Shown in pieces: positions 50,701-62,922 of a DNA stretch of 64,000 nucleotides (position 1 is the stretch's first letter; each line of letters begins with the position of its first letter). This DNA comes from Paragonimus westermani. Lineage: Eukaryota; Platyhelminthes; Trematoda; Plagiorchiida; Troglotrematidae. The notes under the pieces were generated by a model that searched no databases, was not told the DNA's origin, and worked only from the letters and a program-made list of their open reading frames with translations. Position numbers and translations under genes: made by a program. Where the stretch lies: the NCBI GenBank assembly GCA_008508345.1, contig QNGE01003782.1, positions 1 through 64,000 on the forward strand, given 5' to 3'.

Positions 50701-53700
50701 AGAAGTACAGAAGGAGAATAATGTCGTGCTCGTGTTGAAAACAGGCGATGGATACTATTCTGCTGTTTGTCAGCCCATCGGCTTCATTTGCGTTCCGCTC
50801 GTGAGAACGAAGCGTTGGCCGAAATTCATCACGTGTAAGCGACCCTTTCTACATAGCAGTTTCTCTAATGGACAAGGCTTTTTTCCGAACAGTTGTGCGT
50901 AACCAATGCGCTTTTTATGGATAGCCAGAGGGGGTGAATGAAATGGTCACGTCCTAGATGTAGTATTCTTCTCTTCACCCCTTCTTCGATCACGTCTGAT
51001 ATTTCCTTGTTTCATACAAACCGCAAACTTCTGAGGTTGAAAAGGAGAGTCCGTGCTGAACCATGTTCTTTCTTGACAAAACTTTTACAGTGAAAATCGA
51101 GCGATATTTTACTTCGCGCTACTTAATCTGAGCAAGAATTCATCACAGACCAGTAACAGATCTCCCTACCGTTTCCGATATGTACCAAAGACCTCATCTC
51201 CCGCAACGCTGCTTATCACTGGCGGCGCAACGCCTTGTAAACGCATAGCGGTCAATACTGCGTTAGCGCCTTTGAAGATGTTGTTTGGTCGGTTGGATCT
51301 CCATTGCTCACAGCTATTATTTGACCGGGTCATCCGTCTGCACCTGAAAAACGTAACGGCGATCTGAAAATCTTCTCTTCAAAGCGACAAAGCGATTCTT
51401 CGGGGAGTGCACGGACAAGCTTCAAGGTATTTCATGGTCTCCGAGCTCGGCCGCATGAAGTTGGACTGTCAGCACCAAACATGTACTCTTTACAGTTCTG
51501 TTGTCTTGCAAGTGATCTCATTTTGTCTCTTTAGCCTCCTCGTCAACTAACCACTCACACAGTTTCGTGCTCAAAGTGACTGTTAGTAGTTCGCCGACAG
51601 GTCACTCGCTAAAGGTACATATTCATCATTTTCGATTAGAGCGTCGTCATAGCTTCTGCTGTCCGCGAGTTTGTATTATACGGACTGTTTTACTTGTTTT
51701 TCAAGCTGACCCGGAGGGTCACTTTCGCTGGTTCAGATGATGTGCCTTTTCACATGTATCAAACACCGTTTGTTCTGTGATCCCACATCTGGAGGCAGAG
51801 AAGCTTAAAATGCTTGTGTCTACCTCTGCCGTTGCCAATCCACTGGTCCACTTAGCCGGCAGCTAAAAAATCTGGAGTGCTGGTAATCCCAATGCACTGC
51901 AAATTGCCCTTGTTGGTAATGACTCCTAACAAATGCAAGCGTCTACACATGTCATGCACAACCAACTTTGCAGAACACTCCGTGAGACATTGCGTAAAGT
52001 GTAATAGATACGTTCAAAGTGGAGAGGTGAAAAGATCCAGGGAGGAAGATATCGTCTAGTCTGTCTTTCCCATACTACTTAAGCCTACTGACCCAAGAGT
52101 TACTTATCACCAAAAGATAATGACGCCAATAAAAAGCATGCATGTATAACACGTAATTAACAGTGTGACATATAAAAACGAATAATGAGCTAGATAACCA
52201 AGTGTTTGAACTTATCAAAATCCTGCTAGTTCTGTACACATGATTGTTGCAGATCACTGCTTGAGTATGCGGAGACTTGTGGGGGAGTTTCAGAGAGCAG
52301 GGTTGATGTCAGTATAATCCTCGACTCGTAATTCCTTTGCTGTGTGAGGCAATACGAGCCTCGGAGCCAAAATCCTTTCGGTGCCACTGTGTACCATTTA
52401 GTTCATGTCCTCCAGTACAGGCACGACGCTGTTGTGTCCCGTGTCTCAAACCTCCACTTGTTTTTACATGTCAGAGGGCCTGACGGCTTTTGGTTTGATC
52501 GTGAACATGACCAATGACAGGCCCACCAAGAGTGAGATAATTTGTGTGTGTGTGTGTGTGAAGGGGGAGTGGGTGAGAGAGGATTGTACAGGCACCTGTG
52601 GTGTCGACATGATTGGGATGGTCCACCGTGCCAGGTGCATCACGAATGAACACGTCTGTTTCACGAGGTCACGTTGTGTTTCGGATTGTAGGGTGAAAAT
52701 GTCGCGGGACATCGGACCACGTTCAGGTAACACATACGAAGTGTCGATGCGGTAATTAGCGCGGACAAACGGAATGTGCCAGTTATGACTGTCCTGTCCA
52801 AAGTGACATCTACAAGCCCTTGTCAAAATAATTGGCATGTAAGCTGATAATCCAATGGCGTAGTCCTCTAATATCTACTGGTTAGAATGATAATGAATCT
52901 TCGAAATAGGTATGTGGAGGAGGGTCGCAAGAAGTGATCTCAGTAAGATGGTGCCGGAATAATTATACATTAAAAAATGGGTTTCCAACGCCGATTGTGA
53001 AAATCTTTAAAAATTTGGGCAGACGTTGTTTCAATACAACGAAATGAACAGCTAGGCGTAACAGGCAAGCCGAACACTAGAGCTTCAGTTACCCGTTATT
53101 CTTGCAGACCAAATCCGTGCGACGTGGAGACGCTGTGAGACAGCGTTACTTTGTTGTAGGGGTTTCGACCATGGTCCTCAATAAGTATGAGCTGGAAGCT
53201 CTGCGAGTTATCAACTTGGCGCCGAGACAAGGAAGGTCCACTGAGCCATCTCAACATTGATCAGTGGTGGGGAAGTCGAAACGGAATTGAGCCCACTTGA
53301 ACAAATGTCCGAGGTTAGGCCGGAGCAAAGTAAGTGTTTGCGGTCCACAGGTTGGTGGAAGTTGTAAATCACTGAAAAATAAATAAAGTAGGAAAATGTC
53401 TGATGTTAGCATTTAGAATTTTACAGGGGTGCAAGCTGAATACAAGTGAAGGGAGTGATAAAAATGGCCAAAGCATGGATAGCGACGATGAGTAAGATTT
53501 ATTCAAAGAAGGTGATAAACACAGGAGAAGAGCCTCGCACATACACCTGTCTACTACGAAACACGCGTCAGCTACGCAACCTATTATTGAGTGGCCACAA
53601 AGGTGGTCAATTGACTGCAACATATCCTTCTCGGGTATCTTACTGAGATTCCTGATCTACATGACCCTGAGTTTTAAAGATCCCGTGGTGACCCAATCCT

Positions 53701-54480
53701 TGCTTACTTCTACTTAGCGTAGGATTTACACGGTAGTTCTTTTCCGCATTCGAGTTGGTCATAAGAAACCCTACAAGCTACCACCTCGGGCATTTTATAC
53801 ACGGAAATTCTTATATTCACAAAATTGCCAAGCTTTATAAGGATCTCTCCTTTGAGAGTGTTAACTTCTCTTCAAAGGATCATCTTCAAATAGCACGTCC
53901 CCGACTCTTTAAGATATTGCTGGGGCTGTAATCTTACTGCATTCTCTTTCTTGTTGTGGTCCCCGAAGGCAGTACCACACATTGTCCCCCATGACTGTCT
54001 GTCAGATAATCAATAGCTCGATAGATATCAAAGTAAGTAAACTGGTTGGATCAGGGCGATTTGAACCTACGACTGCAGACATATATACAATTCTGTGATG
54101 CCGCCTGGTTCTCGCCTGCTGTTTTGACAATTTGAAAGGTCCTGCTCAATCACAGCGTCGTTGTGTCCCGAAAGTTCCAGCCTCGTCAGAACCGAAGTAA
54201 CTGTCTTTCGATACCTTTCAGGGTTCTTCTGTTTCGAAGACAGGTTTCTTTGTCACGGCGAACGAATACACATGCACAGTTGTCATCGTCCCTTTGGTGG
54301 CATCGTCGGGTGGTTTGTATCAATCTTTTTGGCCAGTGCATAGAGTACCTGTTATTTATTTGTGGGTAAAGATGTCAGTAGTATTGCCGACTGATCAGGT
54401 AGGCCTACAAATATTGCCAGCTAACCTCCTCCCACTCATCATCGACTGCTCCGCCTGATAAACCTAGAGATGCTCATGTA
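50701..54480. other. No gene recognised; one (TG)n microsatellite
   Basis: Two long overlapping frames on opposite strands at 52405-52755 (+, 116 codons) and 52464-52838 (-, 124 codons) span the (TG)9 run and match nothing I know. TTGTGGGGGAGTTTC near 52278 resembles a retroviral polypurine tract, but no LTR start (TGTAGCG) follows. Otherwise nothing seen. Confidence 0.5.
52543..52560 (+). repeat. (TG)9 microsatellite
   Basis: Nine uninterrupted TG units followed by AAGGGGGAG. A small candidate length polymorphism. Confidence 0.95.
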
Positions 54481-54639
54481 AGACTGGCTTCACAGCTGCC
54501 TGGTGGAACTTAACGCGAGACCAGTATCTCATCTATCCGAATTAAGCATGATGCAGCGAATGAACGATAACCACACGCTCGTATTGGAATTACGCGCCGT
54601 ATCAAAAAATGCACAACCTGAACTTCAATAATTGGTGTG

Positions 54640-55020
54640 AAAGTGTATGTTCAGTGACATTCGTCACACTTTTCTTCCAATGCACCTCACGACTTTTGGA
54701 AGTGTCGCTCGTGCACCACGGGTTTACTGAGCGAAAAATGTTGATCAAGGCAACGGCACCGACGCAGTTTACTTCAACTTTGCCAGCGCCTTCAGCCACC
54801 TAAGGCATGTCTCATTAGTCGACAAGCTCGTGCACCATGGACTTTACAGCAAATTTTGTCAATGGCTGATGCTATATCTTGCTACTCATTTGTATAGGTC
54901 GTGAGTAAACAGTCCACTCTACACCAGTAGTTCATGTACCAATGGAGTGCCCCAGCGTTCACTCCTTGGTTTGTTGTTTTTTATGTATTTATCGGTAATC
55001 ATTTCCTAATAATTATCTCC
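54640..55020 (+). pseudogene. CR1/jockey-like RT fragment
   Basis: Plus-strand reading gives VYFNFASAFSHLRHVSLVDK (about 54763-54825), matching RT block A 'VYLDFSKAFDTVxHxxLLxK', in which the catalytic Asp is Asn. Then LVHHGLYSKFCQWLMLYL, and NGVPQRSLLGLLFFMYL (about 54938-54990), matching block B 'SGVPQGSVLGPLLFxxYI'. Upstream HHGFTERKM may be the 'QHGFRKGRS' block. Stops lie between. No endonuclease or YADD is seen, so this is a short internal fragment. Confidence 0.72.
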
Positions 55021-58000
55021 TGTTGATGTTGTCCGTTGATAACGTTATAGTTTTGCGCGCCGCTAACACATGACGAACCAAAAATTGACTCGACTGTAAT
55101 GGCAGCGGGTGTAACATTGCATATATTCGCAGGTCTCTGAATGTTAGGTGCTACCCAAGCGGCTACCTGAAGAACCGCACTTGAGAACACGAATCCCCTT
55201 CCGCTTAATTATTTGAGCCCTGTGAAGGTTGATGTGAATGAAACGTCTGGCAATACCTTGTGATCACAAACGTCTTCTCTGTCATTTTCATCCTCGTTGT
55301 TCGTGAATTCTTCATAACTGTCTCGTCCGGTCCCACCTTGGGAATGGAGCAGTGATATAGAAATGGATTTTTCTTGGAGACCACGTAATGTCGTGCCAAT
55401 GAAGCAGTCCGTGTCCGGAAACTGTCTTATGAAAAAAACGCTAACGTAATTGAGTGTAAACTGTCTAGATTATGGTGGGTTGTTTCTACCTTGTCTGCCG
55501 GCGCTCAACTTAATAGGTGTCTTTTGCTTCACTCCAAAATCAGGCAAAAAGCCAGGAGCAACTGTCCCGTTGTGGGTTACTAGTTGTACTTACAATGAGC
55601 ACGAGTTATTTAAGGCAAAATACTAGACCAGTTACCTCGCGAGTGCGAGCCTGTATAAGTACAGGTGGGCAGTGTACGTCTGCGTTCTGGTTTGTGCGGG
55701 TTAACGATGCGTGCACCCAATGTATGAATGGGTATTCTGTGAGCATGAACGTTTACTTCTGGCTCACAAGCCAAAGGTTTTCCGCACATTTTCACGTGCG
55801 CGAGACCTGTTGCGAGTACTTTTAACAGTCTTCCAGACGTGCAGTCCAGTTGGAAACCTGTTTTCCACCGTGGCAGATTCGAAGGGAGATATTACATATC
55901 GAAAAGCTGGAAGTCCCAGGTCCAGGCACCGGGGACTTCGGACACATGGATGCTAGAAAGTAGATATCTTGACCAATGGTAGTCGCCCTTTATGCGCACT
56001 GAATTAAAATGATTTGGTATTAATTTTGTTCCAAACGAAAACACTACAAATAACGATTTGTTGGGGAATTTTACCATACTGGCGGGTGAAACGTATATGG
56101 CAACGATCCCAGTCCCTCTATTTATACGAAACTAGTTATTTCCTCCCTGGCAAAATCCCGACACACCACATCCGTTCGTGTACCTTGATCGGCTGGTGGC
56201 ATCCATTTACCAAGAGTTTGTGGCCCATCAGTGCCCCCAACCTAAGCCATGATTGGCGTTAAGGAAAATTTTTTGGAGGACCTGTAACCAGAAGGGATGT
56301 CACATACATGAGATCCAAGCATTTTGGATGCTCTCGCTTGTAATTGGCAGAAATGTTACGGCGACCACCTTTGAATGTGGCAGTTAGGTTAGCCACTTTC
56401 TCACACGCGAGAGCGGAACGCTGTTTGAGCGATTTGATGAATAGCACGCTCGGAGGACCACAAAACTGCTCGGAACCCCCAAGTAAATTGAGAAAATAGA
56501 TTCAGTCCGGTCCAATATAGCTGTCCTCGAGGTTAAGCAGCTTGAATAATGCAACAAGCGGAGATGTGCTTGTTGATTTTGTCAAGGTTTGTTGCGTTAT
56601 TTTGATATTGCTGAGGCTTGATTGATGTTGAAAGGTGGCCCTACGCTTTACTCTCTTCCCCAAATGAGATACATTATTCCTCCTTGTTCTTACACAACCT
56701 GCTTCCACCGTTTCCCTTACCCCTATTTACTCCGAGCCATGTAAACTTCCAAATACCGAAATTAGACATTTTTCTTCCATATTTTCACTTGAGTAACTTA
56801 TGGTTCTCGTTGTTTCTCGATGCATGAACAGTCGTTTTGCTCTGACCAAACCAATGACCATTTGTTTGAGTGAGCTCAACCCGTTTTATCGTCCACCATT
56901 GTTGATCGGTGCCTGGTTGTTAATTTGTTGCTCAGGCACTTTCTTTGATTTCTGAGGATTTTCACATTCGAGGTGAGAGACAATTTTCTTGTACATTGAT
57001 TCAATTAGTACCGTATTAAATCCAGTTATTACGAGCGCCTTCTCGTTAACCGTTTCGAGGATAGATTCTCTGTCGTTGACTATTGAGAGGCATTTACTGG
57101 ATCAACAGATTACGCGTAACTCGGTGTGAACTTGGATCGTTAGCGAACGATTCAATAGTGCTTGCTTCGCGTATAGCATCAGGAAGAACGAGATTGGAAC
57201 CGCGCCGAACGTTATGAAGAATAGCGTGTGGACGCCATCCTGACTGCCACCTAGCTTTTTAACAGGTTCGTCGTCGCCAATGGTAAGTCCTTACCGACTC
57301 ATCGGCTGAGAACATTCGTCTTTGCTTCGCGAGTATAGGATACGAAACGGTTTAGGCTTTGGGGGTTGGAAGAATGTGGGCCCGCGAACGGCTGTTTATA
57401 ACCGAAGCGGTCTCCCTGATTGAGAACAGTGGACCAATTTTGAATGCCCGCGGCGTGCCCATGATTAGGGTCAGTGCCATATACCATAAAGATTGTCCAA
57501 AGTCTCCGTTTACTTTAGCTCAGTCTGACTGTGCAGCAGCAAAGTCGGTAGGAATCTTCCCTGGATTTGGTTGCAGGAGGGTGCGGGCTGACTACAACAG
57601 CTATTTTGAGGGCATGAAAGAGCTTCACAGCCAAATCAGCAATAGAACAGGATGAGTCACAGCTTTCCCAGGTTGAAGACAAGAGATAAGTTCTCAGGCG
57701 TTTTTCATTCATTCAGCCGAGGCTTCCGTGAGAGAGGTCCACTGGGCGAGTGGGAGCAGTTCTGTAGAATAGTTAAATATGACCGTAGCGTGGCATTTCA
57801 CATGGGCTGCTATATCGAGATTACCAACCGTCAAGTGCACAGTGATAAAGACATGATCCGGCCAACACAAGAATTTACAAGTAATTTCCGTTTGACCTGA
57901 GGGACTGTGTTAGCTAATGTTACCGCCACCGAGTCATTTGCTCGGTACCTTTGACACAGTGATGGTTAATTGACTACGATTAGACAAATGATCCATATGT

Positions 58001-58390
58001 TAGTGACGAGTGTTGAACTCAAGTGTCTCCCGGACGTTCGTATCTCAGTGCATTAGATTCAAACTGTACAGAGGCCGGCTGAAGGGGGGAACGTTAACCA
58101 TCTGAACTGAATTGGGCAACAGTGGCGTTCGTAGTTATAAGGCATGAAGGTCGCCCCAAAGGGAATACTGTAAAGTGAAACCGAAATTATGAGGTCGCGC
58201 GTAGTGTGTTTTGAACCCAAGGCCAATCACTCTCCATCTCCATGGTGTTGCAAAGCCAACAGTTTGTACGGTCTTCCAGAAAGAATCCTCAATCGAAAAC
58301 AAACGGACTGGCATCATCGGCGAGGCCGTGATGTCTGCTGAGAACGATACGCTTGGGCGAGGCTATCCCGAGACAGTTGCTGGTGTGGAC
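55021..58390. other. No gene recognised
   Basis: Frames of up to 102 codons (55517-55825 +, 57359-57655 + of 98 codons, 57652-57900 +) lack recognisable motifs. 57300-57660 is open on both strands and could be an unrecognised exon or the decayed 3' end of gypsy element 3. No LTR similar to the 300-bp LTR was found between 56 and 58.4 kb. Confidence 0.45.
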
Positions 58391-58414
58391 TGGGGGAAGA
58401 CGCAGTGGTTGGCC

Positions 58415-59100
58415 CTACAGCAGCTCAGCGCTGGAAACGTAAAGATCGGCATTAAGGGCGGCGTGGATGCCGAATAAAACCATTGTCAGTGCTTCCGTCC
58501 AGCGGACTGCATCAACCGCGGCGAGGGCTGCTTTTAGTTGTTGCTGGAAGCGTTCTGCCATTTCGGTTGCAGCCCTGTGGTATGCCGCAGTCTGCTTGTG
58601 ATGACATGCCAGCGCGTTCAGTGTTTCTGCAAAGGAACCGCTCTGGAATTGAGGGCCACGGTCGGTCGTAACCGTGGCCGGGCAACCATAGGATGCTACC
58701 AAACGCTCAACGAATGAGCGTTCTACGGTCTCAAAACGGACTTCGGGTATGAGGACAGCCTATGGCCACTGCGTGAAACGGTCCCACATCGTCAAGCGAT
58801 GGGTCATGCCATTGGAAGGTGGCAAAGGACCTACAATTTCGACGTGGAGATGTGCAAGTCGAAATATAATTGAAGAGTATCGGCCAACTGCGCCGGCACG
58901 TGGGGATGAACCCTAGTTTGTTAACAAGCTAGGCAAGATCGTGCCCACGTGCGAAGGTCTTTTTGCATCCCAGGTCAGGGTTACATATCGGAAATGATCT
59001 TGGCCGTGGTTCGGATGCCAAGATTGGCGATTTTGTGTAGCGTGTCGAACGTGCGCCATCGGACGTCGGTGTCTAGTGGAGGTATCGCAGAGGATATTGC
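58415..59100 (-). pseudogene. Gypsy element 3 integrase
   Basis: N-terminal part (within 58913-59392): IDLNAMADAQSSENDF, then NILCDTSTRHRRPM and a decayed zinc-binding H-H-C-C region (SWHPNHGQ). Core: LHVEIVGPLPPSNG (about 58795-58850; the first catalytic Asp of 'DIVGPL' is Glu), one stop, then VTTDRGPQFQSGSF (second catalytic Asp) and AAYHRAATEMAERFQQQL (third catalytic acid, Glu) in 58415-58702. RWTEALTMVLFGIHAAL follows, as in the family. The C-terminal GPY region is not readable below 58400. Confidence 0.83.
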
Positions 59101-59165
59101 CCACAGACGCCGGCAGAGGTTGATCGGTCAGACGTAGAGCTGGTTGTTGGCAGGAGGCGCGGAAA

Positions 59166-59600
59166 TCATTTTCCGAACTTTGCGCGTCCGCCATGGCGTT
59201 TAAGTCGATTGAGTCGTGACCAACTAGTGCCAACACGGGATAGAGCGTCAGCCACATCTTTATCGCTACCGGAAACGTGGCGTGCATCAGACACAAATGG
59301 GGATGCGAGGCCCAAATTCCGAACTTCACAGGAAGCAAAAACCAACCGTTTGTGGTTGGCAAAAGCCGCAAACTGGTTTCTCTCGAGGACATGTCGGAAG
59401 TGATGAACAGCCGAGTAGATTGCTAACAGTTCACGACCGAACGTGCTGTACCTTGTTTCAGCCGGAAGTAACCGTCTGGATAAGAAAGTGAGCGGTCTCC
59501 AGAGTCTATCGACGACCTGTTGAAGTAAGGCGCCAACTGCGGTGTCTGAGGCATCAACAGCTACACTTATTTCCGCGGGTGAGTTGAGGTGATGCAACAT
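59166..59600 (-). pseudogene. Gypsy element 3 RNase H domain
   Basis: Open frame with EISVAVDASDTAVGALLQQ (10-28), carrying the first catalytic Asp, RYSTFGRELLAIYSAVHHF (71-89), with the catalytic Glu, and FAAFANHKRLVFA, where the usual 'TDHKPL' Asp is Asn. It ends with KDVADALSR, the conserved 'NxVADALSR' joint leading to integrase. Confidence 0.87.
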
Positions 59601-59966
59601 AACGGCGGTGACCGGTGCATCCTTAATTCTATCAAACGATTCGATGGCCGTCGCTGATAACCTTCGACCCCGTTGACACGGCCGCAGAGTAAATCGGTTA
59701 AAGGTTGCGTGAGCTGAGCACAGTGTGGAATAGACCGCCCATAGTAGTCGACCATCCTGTTAAATCGACGAACAGCAGCGAGAGTGGTAGGACGGGGAAT
59801 TTAGCGGATTACTCCTACCTCATCGGTCAGCGGTCGAATACCGTGCTGATCAACCTAATGTCCTGAAAACTCTATTGCTGGATGGTCAAATAAAATCATT
59901 TTCCGTATTGATCGTTGTGCCGAAAGTTACTACTCCGTTGAAGAGCTGTCGCAGGTGAATCTGGTG

Positions 59967-60450
59967 TTATTCTTCAGAAGCGCTTGCAACTAATGGGTCG
60001 CCGATGTAGGGGTGGACGAAATCCAGGCCTTGTGTGACGTCTTCCATAAAACGTTGAAACGTTCCTGCGGCGTTTCGCAAACCAAACGGCATACGTAGAA
60101 ATTCGAAGAAACCAAATGGTGTGATGATGGCTGTCTTGGTGGCATCTTCGTCCTCAACCGAGATCTGATGGTGTGTACGCACCAGATCAATTTTCGAAAA
60201 AACACGAGTACCATGAATTCTAGCCATGATTTCCTGTATGTGCGGAATCGGATACCTGTCAGGTACTGTGGCGTTGTTGAACGAACCATAATCTTGACGT
60301 GGGCGTCAATCGCCCGACGCTTTAGGGACCACGTGGAGTGGAGAGGCCCAAGGGCTACTGGACCGGCGGGTGATTTCGAGCTCCAGCATGTGCTCAAACT
60401 CAGCGCGGGCAATTTTAAGTTTGTCTGATGTCAACCTGCGAGCTAGTCGT
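59967..60450 (-). pseudogene. Gypsy element 3 reverse transcriptase
   Basis: Fingers: KLKIARAEFEHMLELEI and RRSSSPWASPLHVVPKASGD, then a premature TGA where Trp is expected, then YPIPHIQ (60240-60430). Palm (59967-60227): VFSKIDLVRTHHQI, TKTAIITPFGFFEFLRMPFG, NAAGTFQRFM and HPYIGDPLVAS, where YIGD replaces the catalytic YIDD. One catalytic Asp is therefore missing. Confidence 0.87.
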
Positions 60451-60452
60451 GA

Positions 60453-60959
60453 CTATCTGGTGCCTCGTGAACCTCTGACGGAAGGCAAAGATGAAGACTG
60501 TCGAAAAGCGGTCGGATTCTTATGGATTAGAAAACTAAAGCAGTTTAGTTTCGTAGAGCTTTGATATACGGGACTGACTGATACCTTATCGGTCAAAATC
60601 CCTGTAACCGTAAGCTTTGTCCTTTGGTCGACTTGAGGGTGTCGTTTGGAATCTACCCAGAGGTCGAAGTGCTGGAGGAGGTCGACGCCGATAATCGTTA
60701 TTTGGACTTCAGCGGCCGTGAAGATCCACCGGAAAGACCTATGGAGACTTAAATTAAGTGTACTAGAGCACTGACCAAACACCTTTACAGTGCTTCCGTT
60801 GGCCGCGCGAAGATTCCAAGTGAACGATCTGTTTATGTCGTTGGTACCGGGTGGGATCACGCTGACCCCGGTACTTGTGTCGATAATATAGCGAATCCCC
60901 GGCTCGTGACCTTCTAGAAAGAATAAACGACCAGGCGGACAAGTTACGTCGTTAAGCAT
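60453..60959 (-). pseudogene. Gypsy element 3 protease region
   Basis: Open frame of 168 codons. RYIIDTSTGVSVIPP (23-37) is the retropepsin active site with DTS where DTG/DSG is usual. ITIIGVDLLQHFDLWVD is the second retropepsin block ('IIGxDxL'). The C-terminal half links to RT. In the intact element it would process the gag-pol polyprotein. Confidence 0.85.
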
Positions 60960-61080
60960 GTGAATTTGGCTGCCCTGTTTGCTGACTGGACCAAAGTTAC
61001 AAGGCTGCCGGCACCGTCGGGTTTCCTTGCCAAATTGCTGGTGATACCAGCAGCGATCCGGATTAGCGTTCGGTGGCGGC
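60960..61080 (-). pseudogene. Gypsy element 3 gag zinc box, CHCC type
   Basis: Minus-strand reading CWYHQQFGKETRRCRQPC (about 60999-61052) gives the spacing C-x2-H-x9-C-x3-C. This CHCC order, instead of the usual CCHC knuckle, is a known signature of the CsRn1/Boudicca group of flatworm gypsy elements. In intact elements it binds the RNA genome. Confidence 0.8.
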
Positions 61081-61118
61081 TGACGAGAATCACGTGACCC
61101 TGCATGGTTACTGTGTCG

Positions 61119-61751
61119 TCAAATGGGGGTTGTTGAGCGTGACCTCGAACGCTGCGTCGTCGATGCCTGAATTTGTTCAGTTAGGCTGGCAAATTGAGCA
61201 TTCAAAGTGGCAATTGCGCGCTGACTACTCGAAACGAGTTGGGAAACAGCGGTGCCGTATGTTTCTCCAGCCCGGTTGGCCACATCAGCCAAGGTTGGCA
61301 AGGGTGCGGATGGGTTTGCCCTAGGTAAGTTTGGCATAGTTTTAGGCAAACGTAGCCTCATCTCCGTAAGCAAGGCCTCTTCTATGTGCGTCGTACCTGC
61401 TAACCGCTGCATGTTGCGAAGGAGCTGTGGTGGTATGCGGTCACCGAGCTTGGTCGCACTCAGAAGCTAAGAAACACGCTGGCGACCGGACAAGCCAACG
61501 CGCATAATTACGGCTGTTTTGAGTTGCTCGTAGGGCTTCGTAAAATTCGGTAACTCTAGAATATCGTCCACCTCGTCAGTGACGTGAAATGGCAGTGCCG
61601 CAACTACTTGATGGTAAAGGGGTTAGCACTGAACTGATTTGTCATGGCGCCAATGTGGCTTCTAACTGAGAAAACCACAATTTAGGATTTTTTTCTCCAA
61701 AGGGTGCAAACGGTACGGCAAGTCTGATAAAACGTGCGGTTGAGCCTCCAT
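61119..61751 (-). pseudogene. Gypsy element 3 gag (capsid)
   Basis: Reads AVPFAPFGEKNPKLWFSQLE (about 61660-61720), matching the gag block 'LPPFxxxDPxLWFxQLEAxF'. After a stop and frameshift come HQVVAALPFHVTDEVDDILE and KPYEQLKTAVIMRVG, then LGDRIPPQLLRNMQRLAG (frame 61119-61412) and LTEMRLRLPKTMPNL, typical of the flatworm gypsy capsid. A Ser/Arg-rich tail follows. Confidence 0.82.
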
Positions 61752-62922
61752 TATAGCATAATGAATAATAAATTGATTGAAATAAATGAATATTTAAAAT
61801 GTATAAAAATAGTAAATCAAAGTTAGACAAAAGATATACCTGTGGAAAACAAAAATTGTCCTAACGGGCTTACCGATTTGGTCGGCCACACCAACTTAGT
61901 GCTCGTCGAACTTAGCCGCTTCTTCCCCAGGCACGCAATCATCAGACGCGAAGAACAAAAGGCCGTTGAGGATAGAGACCGAAGGTTTATTCGACGAAAT
62001 GTACAAGTGGTCTATGATGGAGCTATAAACGGCACAGACACACGAATTAGCCAGAGAGGCTAGGGACCGGCTGTCGACGAGCAGGTAAACCGGAAGAATG
62101 TGACACGTGCGTCTTTCGGGTTCACACCACAGTCACATAACATGCAGACAAACAATCGGACAGCATACATCATGCGAGCTTTCTTAATAGCCAGGTACAA
62201 TATGCAACTGAGTTTTGGAACTATTTTACACATTTTACCGCGGGGAGGCCAGTGAAATTACCAGGCGGCTACATCACTACATCACATTTATTCTGGTGCG
62301 AATCCTGGATCCTTAAATTGTAACGTCTTTCGCTGTCGTGTGGTTGATGACATTTTGGTTTTCGTTCGAGCAAGTTGTGTGTATGACTTACTGGGCCTCT
62401 GGCTCATGCTGTTTCGGTTTTTACCATTCCAGATTGTCGCTGTGCTCCCGTCCTTCAGAGAGACGCTGTCTCTCAGTGGTTGCACTCCGTCGCATACTAC
62501 AAAATATTTCTCAATGTAGTAAAAACAAAATTTTAGGCGAAATACCTGTAGTTCATCAATTGTAAGTGAACGGTATTGATGAGAAAATCGAAACATCGAA
62601 TAAGCACCATAGTTCTAGCTTGTGGATGAACAATTTTTCACCATTTTTGCGGAAACAACCTAGTATTAGCGTTAACCCACATTTGATGTAATTTTCGACG
62701 TGAAGCGCATGATTCCCTAACCTGAGGATGCCTAATTTTGCGAAGATTTGAAGTTATCCCGATGTGGAAACATACGACAATACGATGTTAGCATCGTTTT
62801 TCAACAAGACACATTTGACAGCGAAAAATACATGGCAACGTTTCCGGTGTCTCTAGTTGCAGACAAATGTGTGGGTTTCCCTACTCTGTAGGATTTTAAG
62901 TGGAGATTTGTCGAGAAAATGG
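61752..62922. other. Leader of gypsy element 3 and unassigned DNA
   Basis: 61752-61830 is strongly A+T-rich and may be the gypsy 5' leader. Open frames at 61842-62063 (+) and 62288-62596 (-, 102 codons) are unrecognised. No LTR for element 3 could be delimited here. Confidence 0.4.

Larger units (their letters stand above)
58390..61751 (-). mobile_element. Ty3/gypsy element 3 (CsRn1/Boudicca-like), near-complete gag-pol, inactivated
   Basis: All expected domains lie in order on the minus strand: gag capsid, CHCC zinc box, protease, RT, RNase H, integrase zinc domain and integrase core. Putative gag ATG at 61751-61749 follows an A+T-rich leader. Lesions include a stop and frameshift in gag, a TGA in the RT fingers, YIDD changed to YIGD, the protease DTG changed to DTS, and stops within integrase. 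The order gag-PR-RT-RH-IN is that of Ty3/gypsy retrotransposons, which copy themselves through virus-like particles. Its flanking LTRs were not found. The best preserved of the gypsy copies. Confidence 0.88.

Noticed and set aside
52278..52292. Polypurine tract of gypsy remnant 2
   Set aside because: No LTR start follows and the distance from the pol remnant is about 1.6 kb.
54050..54115. tRNA or SINE on the minus strand (GGTTCAAATC box)
   Set aside because: The B-box-like sequence is isolated; no A-box at the right distance.
59990..60412. 140-codon minus frame
   Set aside because: It is an out-of-frame shadow of the gypsy RT; the RT motifs read in another minus frame.
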